Of a DNA stretch of 64,000 bases, positions 27,201 to 38,200 are shown one piece after another. Numbering within the stretch: position 1 is the first letter of the stretch; every line of letters begins with the position of its first letter. The notes below the pieces were generated by a model that ran no database searches, was not told the DNA's origin, and saw only the letters and a program-made list of their open reading frames with translations. The position numbers and the translations under genes were made by a program. Source of the stretch: JAAOIF01 sp965217125 (GTDB lineage Bacteria; Pseudomonadota; Gammaproteobacteria; PS1; Pseudothioglobaceae); assembly GCA_965217125.1 (NCBI GenBank), contig OZ244244.1, forward strand, positions 186,001 to 250,000, written 5' to 3'.

Positions 27201-29210
27201 ATCAACTCCTGATAAACTATAAATAACATTTCCTATTGGAGTTTCTCCAGTTAAAGTAATAGCTGAATTAGCATAAGCTGTATTTTCTGCAATATTTACA
27301 TCATCAATTGTTGGAATAGTAAAATTTGCCACTTCTATTACATCAGTAATGCTAACTGTCCATGACTGAGTGGCATTTTTGCCATCAGCACTGGCAGTTA
27401 AAGTAAGCTCATAAATATTATTAGTATCAAAATCATCAGGGTTTTCAAAATCTCTGGCTACCATACTAACAACTCCAGCAGCATTAACTGAAAAATCAGC
27501 AGCATCAGCCGCTGATAAACTATAACTAACAGCGCCGATTGTAGTATCCCCAGTTAAAACAATAGTTTCAGAATAGGCTGTATTTTCACCAATACTTTTA
27601 TCAGTAATTGCTTGAATAGCAAATGGCGTGTCAGTAACGCTAACTGTCCATGATTGAGTGGCAGCGTTTGCATCATCATCAGTAGCAATTAAAGTAACTT
27701 CATAAGTATTATTAGTATCGGAATCATCAGGATTTTCAAAATCTCTGGCTACCATGCTAACAACTCCAGTAGCAGCATTAACTGAAAAATCAGCAGCATC
27801 AGCCGCTGATAAACTATAAGTAACAGTGCCGATTGGCGCATCTCCAGCTAAAATAATGGCTGAATTAGCATAAGCTGTATTTTCTGCAATATTTACATCA
27901 TCAATTGTTGGAATAGTAAAAGTTGCCACTTCTATTACATCAGCAATGCTAACTGTCAATGATTGAGTAGCAGAGTTTGCATCATCATCAGTAGCAATTA
28001 AAGTAATTTCATAAATATTGTTAGTATCGTCATCATCAGGATTTTCAAAATCTCTGGCTACCATACTAACAACTCCAGTAGTAGCATTAACTGAAAAATC
28101 AGCAGCATCAACTCCTGATAAACTATAAATAACATTTCCTATTGGAGTGTCTCCAGTTAAAGTAATAGCTGAATTAGCATAAGCTGTATTTTCTGCAATA
28201 CTTATATTATCAATTGTTGGGATAATAAAATTTGCCACTTCTATTACATCAGCAATGCTAACTGTCCATGACTGAGTGGCACTTTTGCCATCAGCGATAG
28301 CAGTTAAAGTAATCTCATAAACATTATTAGTATCATCATCAACAGGGTTTTCAAAATCTCTGGCTACCATGCTAACAACTCCGGTAGCAGAATTAACTGA
28401 AAAATCAGCAGCATCAACTCCTGATAAACTATAACTAACAGTGCCGATTGTAGTATCCCCAGTTAAAACAATAGTTTCGGCTATAGAATAGGCTGTATTT
28501 TCACCAATACTTTTATCAGTAATTGCTTGAATAGCAAATGGCGTATCAGTAACGTTAACTGTCAATGATTGAGTAGCAGAGTTTGCATCCTCATCAGTAG
28601 CAATTAAAGTAATTTCATAAATATTATCAGTATCCTCATCAACAGGATTTTCAAAATCTCTGGCTACCATACTAACAACTCCAGTAGCGGCATTAACTGA
28701 AAAATCAGCAGCATCATCTCCTGACAAAGTATAAGTAACAGTGCCGATTGGCGCATCTCCAGCTAAAATAATGGCTGAATTAGCATAAGCTGTATTTTCT
28801 GCAATATTTACATCAGCAATTGTTGGAATAGTAAAATTTGCCACTTCTATTACATCAGTAACTGTAATAATAATAGTTTGAGTGGTAGTGCTATTATCAT
28901 TAGTATCTGTGGCAGTTATGATAATATTATAAGTATTAGAGCCAATGCTTGAAGCGGGAGTTTCATAATCTGGCTCGGTTTTAAATGTTAAAGTCCCGGC
29001 AGTGCTTATTGCAAATAAATCTTTATCTGCCCCTGCACTAATAGTATAAGAAGCAGTTGAAGTAGTGGTTACAGTGCCAACAAATGTAGTATTTTCTGCT
29101 ACTGAAAAAGTATCGGCAGAACTAAAAGTCGGAGTAGCAAAACTAACTGCAACGGTTGAGGATACTATTAGAATTACAATTTTTAGTAAATTTTTAAGCA
29201 TTTTAAGCAT
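20895..29210 (-). CDS. Giant secreted cadherin-like repeat protein with lectin-like and dockerin-like domains
   Basis: A 2771-residue exported protein. A signal peptide (MLKNLLKIVILIVSSTVAVS type) is followed by a first cadherin-like unit, then ten or eleven tandem units of about 97-103 residues (about 125-1120 for the near-identical ones), each with AENTAY, FSVNAATGVVSM and DFENP. More diverged cadherin-like domains follow. Near 1770-1940 is a C-type-lectin-like domain (aromatic/Asp-rich, ending in CLRYQDDSRFNDRGC). About six putative Ig (He_PIG-like) repeats with ISGTP span about 2127-2654, and a duplicated calcium-loop module ends it at 2659-2771. Calcium-dependent adhesion or cell-surface display is likely. 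No catalytic domain is evident. The start could also be the ATG at 29201. Confidence 0.88.
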   Translation of the reverse strand: MLKMLKNLLKIVILIVSSTVAVSFATPTFSSADTFSVAENTTFVGTVTTTSTASYTISAGADKDLFAISTAGTLTFKTEPDYETPASSIGSNTYNIIITATDTNDNSTTTQTIIITVTDVIEVANFTIPTIADVNIAENTAYANSAIILAGDAPIGTVTYTLSGDDAADFSVNAATGVVSMVARDFENPVDEDTDNIYEITLIATDEDANSATQSLTVNVTDTPFAIQAITDKSIGENTAYSIAETIVLTGDTTIGTVSYSLSGVDAADFSVNSATGVVSMVARDFENPVDDDTNNVYEITLTAIADGKSATQSWTVSIADVIEVANFIIPTIDNISIAENTAYANSAITLTGDTPIGNVIYSLSGVDAADFSVNATTGVVSMVARDFENPDDDDTNNIYEITLIATDDDANSATQSLTVSIADVIEVATFTIPTIDDVNIAENTAYANSAIILAGDAPIGTVTYSLSAADAADFSVNAATGVVSMVARDFENPDDSDTNNTYEVTLIATDDDANAATQSWTVSVTDTPFAIQAITDKSIGENTAYSETIVLTGDTTIGAVSYSLSAADAADFSVNAAGVVSMVARDFENPDDFDTNNIYELTLTASADGKNATQSWTVSITDVIEVANFTIPTIDDVNIAENTAYANSAITLTGETPIGNVIYSLSGVDAADFSVNAATGVVSMVARDFENPKDDDTNNIYEITLIATDEDENTHSQSWTVTITNVTIIIPTIDDISIAENTAYANPAITLTGDTPIGNVIYSLSGVDAADFSVNATTGVVSMVARDFENPKDDDTNNIYEITLIATDDDANSATQSWTVAITDVTKVANFTIPTIDNISIAENIAYSNPAITLAGGTPIGNVTYTLSGIDVDDFSVDAANGVVSMIARDFENPEDADTNNTYEVTLIATDEDENTHSQSWTVTITNVTIIIPTIDNISIAENIAYSNPAITLTGENLIGTATYSLSGVDADDFSVNAANGVVSMIARNFENPKDADTNNTYEVTLTATDAENTYSQSWIVTITDVIEISNFGIAGVDDTSIAENVAYSQAVVLTRDAPIGNITYNLSYYDVDYFSVNANGIVSMTAKDFENPIDEDGDNIYNVYLSVADEDGNSNYKIFSITITDEDDIPTDITLSSSSIAENSATGIIGTLSTEDPDNGTHTYTLTNHYFEFDLEYELGSVPRTEDNFIIEDVNGGTHTIATIILNPNAPRYPASKLAAAINTMTGTTGVSASVVTDGYYYGTIRLNTWPDIYNGATLIGFNRVLNQIGIAIVPNRTLILDIDEQFFSISGDNLIADVVFDHEEKSSYSVNITTTDKDNNSYSEDFIITINDVIETATFTIATITNTIAENTTYSATITLTGDAPIGTVTYTLSGDDAAGFSVNAAGVISMVARDFENPVDTDMDNIYVVVLTAIDGDGNAATATQSWTVTITDENDAPTDITLLTNSIDENAGAGVVIGAFSTTDEDFFGTHTYALNNNTANFTLSANGTLTAAISFDYETQSSYIISVTTTDEGGKTFSKDFTITVNNDANEAPVISSANTFSVLENTTAVATLSATNGNGTVTFSASITGTNAAAFTLTADGVLAFNTAPVFSTTDAAANIYNITISAANTFDTTTQDISINIVTNPTFNITETDITLTENAANTIRHQVNITEIIDKDNISANANFAVSATGGIFTTNPAPVVSFSDSSIISTATLSSTEQTATLYFTIIPDATGTGTITITLTDENNDVTSKTLTVIVNQANKTPIISQDIATYIDAITDTISRKYDYKNDAAVFGGSLYFSVNNDTGANFADFVALQSSFNTDAHIAIIDSEQERLFFNTLSGGSFDTYLGVASGTETGFGIAGSVDSWYSVLGDFILFDSVPDDGNSGEQIAPGHYDFSFNGGNSGFFADNNAVACLRYQDDSRFNDRGCNDVGAGAIDDGFFELPSGLPKLNSYNFSIDQDSAATEVVKLTGFDLDSDNITWSYTNSTGNGIVAFTNNNTTNAGVSSTTVTYKPAAGSFGTTTLNIILTDDNNNSTTVTINVRVNSATPTAPTIDDAIFAISSTAANGYSVGTVTAYDVNGDTLAFTITSGNGAFAIGSSSGEITVADNTQLATQQLVVQVSDSSLTATATITINIIFAPSISLSVSTLTATADSAISDITVTNSGGDATYSISPAIDNGLSFDTTDGTISGIPANAATNVVYTVTASNIGGNSTATLNITVNPKAPNISLSATDITVTAGSAINNITVTNSGGDATYSISPALNNGLSFNTADGTISGTPSTPATQQLYVITATNITDTDVAILNITVNPAAPDISLSTTTVVASVATAITAITVSNDGGTATYSISPALSEGLSFATTDGTISGTPNTTATLQVYTITASNVTNSDSATLSITVNIEAPSISLSTTTITATAGSAISDITVTNSGGDATYSISPAIDNALSFDTTDGTISGTPANAATNVVYTITASNVSGNSTATVEITVNPAAPDISLSTTTITATAGRAISDITVINSGGTATSYAISPALNVGLSFSTETGTISGTPANAATNAQWTITASNVSGNSTATLNITVNPKAPNISLSTTTITAVVGIYVDISATNTGGVADLYSIAPAITNNLSFDTATGSISGTPSASATAMIYTITATNVTNSDSATLSITVNPAAITFSLDIDGNGTVNAPNDGLIIFKYLLNSNANNLHTTIASDAMEGRKTSAQLKAYLDDAGTILDVDGNKTINAPNDGLIIFKYLLNSNANNLHTTIASDAIEGRKTSAQLKGYLDTYK
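25345..25705 (-). other. 120-residue insertion inside a cadherin-like unit
   Basis: The unit that begins THTYTL is interrupted by about 120 residues before it resumes as FFSISGDNLIADV. The equivalent unit of the 2160-residue protein (about 32590-32830) is uninterrupted. The insert contains LAAAINTMTGTTGVSASVV, which resembles the flagellin/hook-type IN motif. The boundaries come from comparing the two sequences by eye. Confidence 0.55.
25930..28850 (-). repeat. Tandem cadherin-like coding repeats, about 300 bp each
   Basis: The marker TTTTCAAAATCTCTGGCTA or a close variant recurs at about 28649, 28349, 28042, 27733, 27442, 27137, 26840, 26530 and 26233, giving spacings of 291-310 bp. The variation is in whole codons, so the frame is kept. 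Two subtypes alternate (PTIDDVNIAENTAY and AITDKSIGENTAY), which suggests duplication of multi-unit blocks. Confidence 0.9.
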
Positions 29211-29261
29211 TTTAACCCAATTAAAAACGGATTATATAATAAAAATTAAGAACATTGCTTG

Positions 29262-31862
29262 TTATTTATATATATCTAAATAAGCCTTCAACTCTGTGGT
29301 TGTTTTTCTGCCCTCAATTGCATTACTAGAAATGGTAGTATGTAAATTGTTAGCATTAGAGTTTAGTAAATATTTAAAGATAATCAATCCATCATTAGAG
29401 GCAGTAAAAGACCCATTGCCATCAACATCTAAAATATATCTTGCATCATCTAAATAAGCCTTCAATTCTGGGGTTGTTTCTCTGCCCTCCATTGCATTAC
29501 TAGAAATGGTAGTATGTAAATTGTTAGCATTAGAGTTTAGTAAATATTTAAAGATAATCAATCCATCATTAGAGGCAGTAAGAGAGCCATTGCCATCAAT
29601 ATCTAAGGAAAAAGTTATGGTAGCATTCACGACAATGCTAATGGTTGCTGAATCAGTGCCACCTACATTTGTGGCAGTAATTGTCCATACTTGTAGTGTT
29701 GCGGTGGTGCTTGGTGTGCCTGAAATAGCTCCGGTATTAGTGGCAAAAGATAGACCTTCGCTAAGTGCTGGTGAGATAGAATAAGTGGCAGTTCCGCCAT
29801 CATTGGTAGCTGTTATATCAACATATATTCCAACAACAGCGTTAATAACAGCAGGTGAAAATGCAATATTTGGAGCAGAGATAATAAAATTAGCACTACA
29901 AGATTTATCACTATCCATATTTATAGTTAAGGGATTATCAGTGCCTGAACAATCACCAGACCAGCTGCTAAAATCATAACCATTATCAGCAGTCGCTGTT
30001 AAGGCAATACTGGTATTTTCATTATAAGTCTCGGTGCAATCAGTGCCACAGCTGATGCCGTTGGCGCTGATATTGCCGTTTGTTGCTGAGGTAGTTAGGG
30101 TGTAAGTTGATATTGCTTGCGTGCTAGAGACAAAGTTTGCTGATATGCCGCCGATTGTTAATGTGCTGGATTTATTGGTGCTGTAATTGCTACTGCTGAT
30201 GTGGCGAACGCTAACTATATTTCCGTTACTAACCATGCCATTATTGCTGCTAAAAGCACCACCATTAATACTATACTCGCCATTGCTAATAACTGTTGTT
30301 GTGGCTGTATTGATGCCGCTGATAATAACTGGATTTGAAGTTATAGCAGTGTTAATAGCAACATCGGCTTGGCTGGTGAATGCGAATTGATTGGGTTCAG
30401 TATCTGCCATAAAAGCAAAGCTTGCTGAACATAATTTACTGTTATCCATTATGACAGTTAATGGGTTATCGGTGCCTGAACAATCACTACTCCAACCGCT
30501 AAAACTATAATTGTTATTTGCGTTAGCAGCAAGTTGAACTTGGGTATTTTGAACATAAGTTTGGCTACAATCATCATTGATAGCGCCGCAGTTGATGCCA
30601 TCGGCAATAATGGCACCTCTAATGACACCGCTATTATCTCCGATTACAAAGATGCGCAGGATTATTGCTTGTGTGGTTGCAATACTTGCTGCTGATTGCA
30701 CTGAACAAGTATCAATATTACTATTTATACAGGCTTGTAGGGTGTAAGTATAGGTAGTATTGCTAACTAATCCAGTGTTATTATAACTTAGGTTAGTGCC
30801 AGCATAAATCTGTGTGTTATCATTGTATAAGCGATAATAAGTTGCACTATTAACACTTGTCCATAAAAGGTTTATTTGGTCAATACTTTGGACTGTAGCA
30901 ATAGGGGCGGCTGGAGTTTGAATAGCAATATTAGCCCTAACTGTGTAAGTGCCTGTTGTGACAAAATAATTCCCTCTAACGCGAATATAATAAGTCCCAA
31001 CGCTAAGTGTGCGTGTAATTTTAAAGTTACTATCCGTGCCAGAATCATTATTTTCGGCAATAATACTGCCTGAACTGTCTAATAAATAGCCATAAGTATC
31101 TGTAGATCCTGTGCTATAAATATCCAAATCACCGCCACCAGCAGGCACGCTAATACGAAAATAATCATCATCACCGCCAACTTCAATACTGCCGCTGACA
31201 TCAGTAGCAAAATTAATAGCTGTGGCAGCGCTGGTGTCATCTGCATAGTCGTCTGTTGGGTTGCCAAAACCATATATTGCTCTAATGCCATTTATATCAT
31301 CTGTTTGTAGGGTTGTTACACTGTTTTGATATGATGGATACATTATTGAGGCATTACCTTCTTCATGGTCTAAACCAAGTGTATGACCGACTTCGTGCAA
31401 AGCAATGCGTTGAAAATCATATGGATCAAAAATTTCACTAAAAAAACCAGTATTATTGTGAATACTCCAGTTTTTTGCTGAATTAAAAATAATATCAGAA
31501 TAAAATGTATTACCGTTGCTATAGTAAGAAGTACGTGCTACTGCAAGTACGCCACTACTACCAAAAGCTGTGCCACATACATCACTTTCAAAACTGACAC
31601 TATTATCATCACCTGCAGCGCAAGGATCTATATATGCTGAATTAATCTCATACTGAAAATTAGACTTACCATCCCAGGAATTTATTGCATTATTTAGAGC
31701 TGATTGATAACTAGCGGCACTGGTGCCATCTTCACCGCTGTTAAATCCTGTATGAAATACTATATTGTTATATTGCCAACTCCAGCCGCCCAATACATAA
31801 GCATTGACTGCTGTGCTAATGATTAAAATAGCCAATAAACTTATCTTAGCTATGAGTTTCAT
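29262..31862 (-). CDS. Secreted matrixin-like metalloprotease with C-terminal adhesion modules
   Basis: An 866-residue exported zinc protease of the metzincin/M10 type. Signal peptide at 1-21; catalytic domain at about 22-196 with HEVGHTLGLDH at 156-166 and the Met-turn residues SIMYP just after. Then come a pre-peptidase C-terminal-like domain (about 200-305), a fibronectin III domain (about 308-395), two glycine/cysteine repeats with GWSSDCSGTDNP and GWSGDCSGTDNP (about 400-480 and 580-655), an Ig-like repeat and the duplicated dockerin-like tail. No inhibitory cysteine-switch propeptide is seen. Its ATG overlaps the stop of a 73-codon frame (ATGA), so translation is coupled. Confidence 0.9.
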   Translation of the reverse strand: MKLIAKISLLAILIISTAVNAYVLGGWSWQYNNIVFHTGFNSGEDGTSAASYQSALNNAINSWDGKSNFQYEINSAYIDPCAAGDDNSVSFESDVCGTAFGSSGVLAVARTSYYSNGNTFYSDIIFNSAKNWSIHNNTGFFSEIFDPYDFQRIALHEVGHTLGLDHEEGNASIMYPSYQNSVTTLQTDDINGIRAIYGFGNPTDDYADDTSAATAINFATDVSGSIEVGGDDDYFRISVPAGGGDLDIYSTGSTDTYGYLLDSSGSIIAENNDSGTDSNFKITRTLSVGTYYIRVRGNYFVTTGTYTVRANIAIQTPAAPIATVQSIDQINLLWTSVNSATYYRLYNDNTQIYAGTNLSYNNTGLVSNTTYTYTLQACINSNIDTCSVQSAASIATTQAIILRIFVIGDNSGVIRGAIIADGINCGAINDDCSQTYVQNTQVQLAANANNNYSFSGWSSDCSGTDNPLTVIMDNSKLCSASFAFMADTEPNQFAFTSQADVAINTAITSNPVIISGINTATTTVISNGEYSINGGAFSSNNGMVSNGNIVSVRHISSSNYSTNKSSTLTIGGISANFVSSTQAISTYTLTTSATNGNISANGISCGTDCTETYNENTSIALTATADNGYDFSSWSGDCSGTDNPLTINMDSDKSCSANFIISAPNIAFSPAVINAVVGIYVDITATNDGGTATYSISPALSEGLSFATNTGAISGTPSTTATLQVWTITATNVGGTDSATISIVVNATITFSLDIDGNGSLTASNDGLIIFKYLLNSNANNLHTTISSNAMEGRETTPELKAYLDDARYILDVDGNGSFTASNDGLIIFKYLLNSNANNLHTTISSNAIEGRKTTTELKAYLDIYK

Positions 31863-32080
31863 TGATTTAAAATACTGCCTTTTATTAAATCGTCTATGCT
31901 AAAGGTGATAAAAGTCATCGGCTGCCCATTTGGCAAACTGCGAACTTCCTTAGAAATAACCTGACCTTGAAAGACCAGCTCAGCGGCATTGACCACATTA
32001 TCAAAATCCACTTTGAGGGCTGTGCTGGCGACAGATTGTGTGCTTATTACAAGCATTAATACTGCAAAAATTAGTTTCAT
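31859..32080 (-). pseudogene. Truncated exported protein upstream of the metalloprotease
   Basis: A 73-residue product with a good signal peptide (MKLIFAVLMLVISTQSVAS) followed by KVDFDNVVNAAELVFQGQVI and ITFSIDDLIKG. From memory, exported proteins starting this way upstream of matrixin genes are considerably longer; here the frame stops right after IKGSILNQ at the protease start codon. It therefore looks like the 5' part of a gene whose 3' half was deleted. It may still be translated and may serve to couple protease translation. The longer-homologue statement is family knowledge that I could not check. Confidence 0.55.
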
Positions 32081-32225
32081 TTTATTTATAATTCCCCTAA
32101 AAGCCCAAACAAAAAAACTAAAAGGATATATTATAGTCTAAAAAGATATTTAACAGTTTGTTGTTAATTTTCAACTGTTTTGCTAACAGAAATTATTATA
32201 AAAAGAAGATTTTGCCTTGTTATTT

Positions 32226-35200
32226 TTACTTAAATTTATCTAAATAAGTCTTCATCTTTGTGGTTGTTTTTCTGCCCTCAATTGCATCATTAGCAGTGGT
32301 AGTATGTAAATTGTTAGCATTAGGGTTTAGTAAGTATTTAAAGATAGCCAATCCATCATTAGAGGCATTAATAATCCCATTGCCATCAATATCTAAAATA
32401 GTTCCTGCATTATCTAAATAAGCCTTCAACTGTGCAGTTGTTTTTCTGTCCTCAGCTGCATCATTAGCAATGGTAGTATGTAAATTGTTAGCATTAGGGT
32501 TTAGTAAATATTTAAAGATAATCAATCCATCATTAGAGGCATTAATAGTCCCATTGCCATCAATATCTAAGGAAAAAACTGGAGAATCAATTACATTAAT
32601 AGTGAAATCTTGTGAAAAAGTATTATCGTTCCCATCATCTGTTGTAATATTAATAATATATGAAGATTTTTCTTTATAATTAAATGAAACATCAGCCATT
32701 AAATCATTACCAGAAATCGAGAAAAATGAAGTATTATCATTTAAAGTATAAGTGTAATCTGCATCATTAAAATTGGTTGATAAAGTCCCTATAATTGTTC
32801 CAGCAGAATTTTGATTTACGCTGTCTGCTGAAAGAGTTGTATGTATAGTAATATTATCAAGTATTACAATATTAACTGCTACTGAATCATTGCCAGTTGA
32901 ATTTGTGGCAGTGATTGTATATTGAACATTATCCACAGCAGTAGGCACTCCTGAAATAACTCCAGTAGTAGCATCAAAAGACAGACCATTAGTAATTGCT
33001 GGTGATATAGAATAAGAAGTGGCAGCTCCTCCAGAATTTGTAACTGTTATATTAGTAATAGTTATTGCAACATTGCTAATAAGATGAGCAACTGAAATAG
33101 CAATATTTGGAGCTTCTGGAGCTTTTGAATCTTTTAGATGAACGCTAATATTAATGATTGCTGAATCACTACCAGTTGAGTTTGTGGCTGTAATTGTATA
33201 ATTTGCTGCGCTACTAACTGCGTTTGGCGTTCCGCTAATAGCACAACTATTACCACTAATCTCAACATTTAAGCCAGTTGGTAATTCTGGCTCGCTTATA
33301 CACGAGGTAATTATACCGCCTGTGTTGGAAAATGTTACAAGGCTAATAGCAACGCCAACAAAGTAGCTTTTTTCAGTTACTTGGTCTTCAATACTCGGTG
33401 CATGGGCATTGATAACAAAATTCGCGTTACAAGATTTATCGGCATCCATATTGATAGTTAGTGGATTATCAGTTGACGGATTATCAGTGATTGAACAATC
33501 GCCAGACCAGCCACTAAATTCATAATCAATATTTGCACTGGCAGTCAGTTGAACTGAGGTATTTGCAGCATAATTCTCAGTGCAATCAGTGCCACAGTTG
33601 ATGCCGTTGGCGCTGATATTGCCGTTTGTTGCTGAGGTAGTTAGGGTGTAAATTAGTGTTGCTTGTGTGCTTGCACTACTTGCTACTGATTGTGCTGAAC
33701 AAGTGCTACTATCACTATCGTTACAAGCTTTTAGAGTGTAGGAATATTGGGTATTAGCTGCTAATCCAGTATGATTATAACTTAAGTTGCTACCCGCATA
33801 AATCTCATTATTGCCATTGTATAGACGGTAATAAGTTGCACCACTAACATTTGTCCAAGATAGGTTTATTTGGCTGGCGTTGATTGTGCTGGCATCAGGT
33901 GCAGATGGAATATTTGGGCTAGTAGTTAAAGTAACTGTGCCATTAAAATGATAACCAGTGCCTTCTGGGGTGACAGTGCCATCATAACCAGAATCGCCCC
34001 AAACGCTGATTGAACCATCGGCTTTGAGAGCGGCAAATGCCCTATCTGTTGAATAAATCTTAATATAACCGCTATCTGTTGGGGCACCACTGCCACCCCA
34101 AGTAGAATAACCCCAAACGCTGATTGAGCCATCGGCTTTGAGGGCGGCAAAAGCTTCTCCTGTTGAATAAATATTAATATAACCGCTGTCTGTTGGGGCA
34201 CCACTGCCACCAGAATAATAACTACCCCAACTGGTTATTGAACCATCAGCTTTGATAGCAGCAAAGGCATCAAATGTTGAATAAATCTTAATATAACCGC
34301 TGTCTGTTGGGGCACCACTGCCGCCCCAAGTAGAATAACCCCAACTGGTTATTGAACCATCGTCTTTGAGAGCGGCAAATGCCCTACCTGTTGAATAAAT
34401 CTTAGTATAACCGCTGTCTGTTGGGGCGCCACTGCCTCCATAACTAGAATAACCCCAACTACTTATTGAGCCATCGGCTTTGATGGCAGCAAAGGCATTA
34501 GATGTTGAATAAATCTTAATATAACCGCTGTCTGTTGGGGCGCCAGTGCCACCAGAATAAGAACTTCCCCAGCTGGTTATTGAGCCATCGGCTTTGATGG
34601 CAGTAAAAGCTTCTCCTGTTGAATAAATCTTTGTCCAACCACTGTCTGTTGGGGCACCACTACCACCATAATTAGAATTACCCCAGCTACTGATTGAGCC
34701 ATCGGCTTTTAAAGCGGCAAAAGATGAACTTGTTGAATAAATCTTAACATAACCGCTGTCTGTTGGGGCACCACTGCCGCCATAATTAGAATAACCCCAG
34801 CTACTGATTGAGCCATCAGCTTTGAGTGCGGCAAATGCCCTCTCTGTTGAATAAATCTTAGTCCAACCGCTATCTGTTGGGGCGTTACTGCTGGCATGAC
34901 CACCCCAACTGCTAATTGAGCCATCGGCCTTGAGGGCGGCAAAGGAAAGCCATGCTGGATAAACCTTGACATAATTACTGCCTGTTGGAGCGCCAGTGTC
35001 GCCAGAATAAGAAGGCCACCAAGCGTGGATTGAGCCATCGGCCTTGAGGGCGGCAAAGGTAGTAGCATTAGGCTGATTTGGTGCATTATAAAAACCACCA
35101 TATTCATTTAAAGCAGAAGAATAGTCAGTATAAGCACTGAGCCCTGTTTGGTCTTCAATACTTGGGGCATTGGCATTGATAACAAAATTCGCGTTACAAG

Positions 35201-38200
35201 ATTTATCAGCATCCATATTGATAGTTAGTGGATTATCAGTTGAAGGATTATCAGTGATTGAACAATCGCCAGACCAGCCACTAAAATCATAATTACTATT
35301 TGCACTGGCAGTCAGTTGAACTGAGGTATTTTCAGTATAACTCTCGGTGCAATCAGTGCCACAGTTGATGCCGTTGGCGCTGATATTGCCGTTTGTTGCT
35401 GAGGTAGTTAGGGTGTAAGTTAGTATAGTGCTTGCACTACTTGCCGCTGATTGTGCTGAACAAGTGCTACTATCACTATCATTACAAACTTTTAGAGTGT
35501 AGGAATATTGGGTATTAGCTGCTAATCCAGTATGATTATAACTTAGGTTGCTACCCGCGTAAATCTCATTATTGTCATTGTATAGGCGGTAGTAATAAGT
35601 TGTATCAACACTTGTCCAAGATAGGTTTATTTGGCTGGTGCTGATTGTGCTGGCATTAGGTGCAGATGGAATTAAGTTAGTAGTTAAAGTAACTGTGCCG
35701 TTAAAATGATAACCAGTGCCTTCTGGGGCGTTACTGCCACCATAATTATAATTACCCCAAGCGCTGATTGAACCATCGGCTTTGAGAGCGACAAATGCCC
35801 CAACTGTTGAATAAATTTTAGTATAACCGCTATCTGTTGGGGCACCAGTGCCGCCATAATAAGAATAACCCCAAACTCTGATTGAACCATCGGCTTTGAG
35901 AGCAGCAAAAGCTCCTCTTGTTGAATAAATCTTAGTGTAACCGCTATCTGTTGGGGTGCTAGTGCCGATATAATTACCCCAGCTACTAATTGAGCCATCG
36001 TCTTTGATGGCAGCAAAAGCTTCTCTTGTTGAATAAATCTTAATATAACCGCTATCTGTTGGGGCGCCACTGCTACCCCAAGTAGAATAACCCCAACTGG
36101 TTATTGAACCATCGTCTTTGAGAGCGGCAAATGCCCTACCTGTTGAATGAATCTTAGTATAACCGCTGTCTGTTGGGGCGCCACTGCCTCCATAACTAGA
36201 ATGACCCCAACTACTTATTGAGCCATCGTCTTTGAGAGCAGCAAAGGCATAAAATGTTGAATAAATCTTAGTATAACCGCTGTCTGTTGGGGCACCACTG
36301 CCACCATAACTAGAATTACCCCAGCTGGTTATTGAGCCATCGTCTTTGATGGCAGCAAAAGCTTCTCCTGTTGAATAAATCTTTGTCCAACCGCTGTCTG
36401 TTGGGGCGCCACTACCACCATAATTAGAATTACCCCAGCTGCTAATTGAGCCATCGGCTTTTAAAGCGGAAAAAGATGAACTTGTTGAATAAATCTTAAC
36501 ATAACCGCTGTCTGTTGGGGCACCACTGCCACCATAATTAGCACTACCCCAGCTGCTAATTGAGCCATCGGCTTTGAGTGCGGCAAATGCCTTACTTGTT
36601 GAATAAATCTTAGTATAACCGCTATCTGTTGGGACATCACTCCAGCTGCCGTAACTACTCCAGCTGCTAATTGAGCCATCGGCTTTGAGGGCAGAAAAGC
36701 CAGTCCATGCTGGATAAATCTTGACATAACCACTGTCTGTTGGGGCACCAGCGCTGCCATATCTAGAATCCCGCCAAGAGTGGATTGAGCCATCGGCTTT
36801 GAGGGCGGCAAAAACACCAGACCTAGGTTGATTTGGTGCATTAAAAAAACCTCCGTATTCATTGAAAGCGGAAGAATAGTCAGTATAAGCACTCAATGTT
36901 GTTTGTTCTGGCGCAAAAGTAAAGTTTGCTGAACAAGATTTATCAGCATCCATATTGATAGTTAGTGGATTATCGGTTGATGGATTATCAGTAATTGAAC
37001 AATCGCCAGACCAGCCACTAAATTCATAATCAATATTTGCACTGGCAGTCAGTTGAACTGAGGTATTTGCAGCATAATTCTCGGTGCAATCAGTGCCACA
37101 GTTGATGCCGTTGGCGCTGATATTGCCGTTTGTTGCTGAGGTAGTTAGGGTGTAAATTAGTGTTGCTTGTGTGCTTGCACTACTTGCTGCTGATTGTGCT
37201 GAACAAGTGCTACTATCACTATCGTTACAAGCTTTTAGAGTGTGAGAATATTGGGTATTAGCTGCTAATCCAGTATGATTATAACTTAAGTTGCTACCCG
37301 CGTAAATCTCATTATTGCCATTGTATAGGCGGTAATAAGTTGCACCACTAACACTTGTCCAAGATAGGTTTATTTGGCTGGCGCTGATTGTGCTGGCATC
37401 AGGTGCAGATGGAATATTTGGGCTAGTAGTTAAAGTAACTGTGCCATTAAAATGATAGCCAGTGCCTTCTGGGGCGTTACTGCCACCATAACCAGAATCG
37501 CCCCAAACGCTGATTGAACCATCGGCTTTGAGAGCGGCAAATGCCTTATCTGTTGAATAAATCTTAATATAACCGCTGTCTGTTGGGGCACCACTGCCTC
37601 CATAACTAGAATAACCCCAGCTGCTAATTGAGCCATCGGCTTTTAAAGCGGCAAATGCCCTACCTGTTGAATAAATCTTAGTATAACCGCTATCTGTTGG
37701 GGTGCTAGTGCCGATATAATTACCCCAGCTACTAATTGATCCATCAGCTTTGATGGCAGCAAAAGCTTCACTTATTGAATAAATCTTAATATAACCGCTG
37801 TCTGTTGGGGCGCCACTGCCACCCCAAGTAGAATAACCCCAACTGGTTATTGAACCATCTTCTTTGAGAGCGGCAAATGCCCTACTTGTTGAATAAATCT
37901 TAATATAACCGCTGTCTGTTGGGGCACTAGTGCCTCCATAACTAGAATAACCCCAACTACTTATTGAGCCATCGGCTTTGATGGCAGCAAAGGCATTAGA
38001 TGTTGAATAAATCTTAGTATAACCGCTGTCTGTTGGGGCGCCAGTGCCACCAGAATAAGAACTACCCCAGCTGGTTATTGAACCATCGGCTTTGATGGCA
38101 GTAAAAGCTTCTCTTGTTGAATAAATCTTTGTCCAACCGCTGTCTGTTGGGGCGTTACTGCCGCCATAATTAGAATTACCCCAGCTACTGATTGAGCCAT

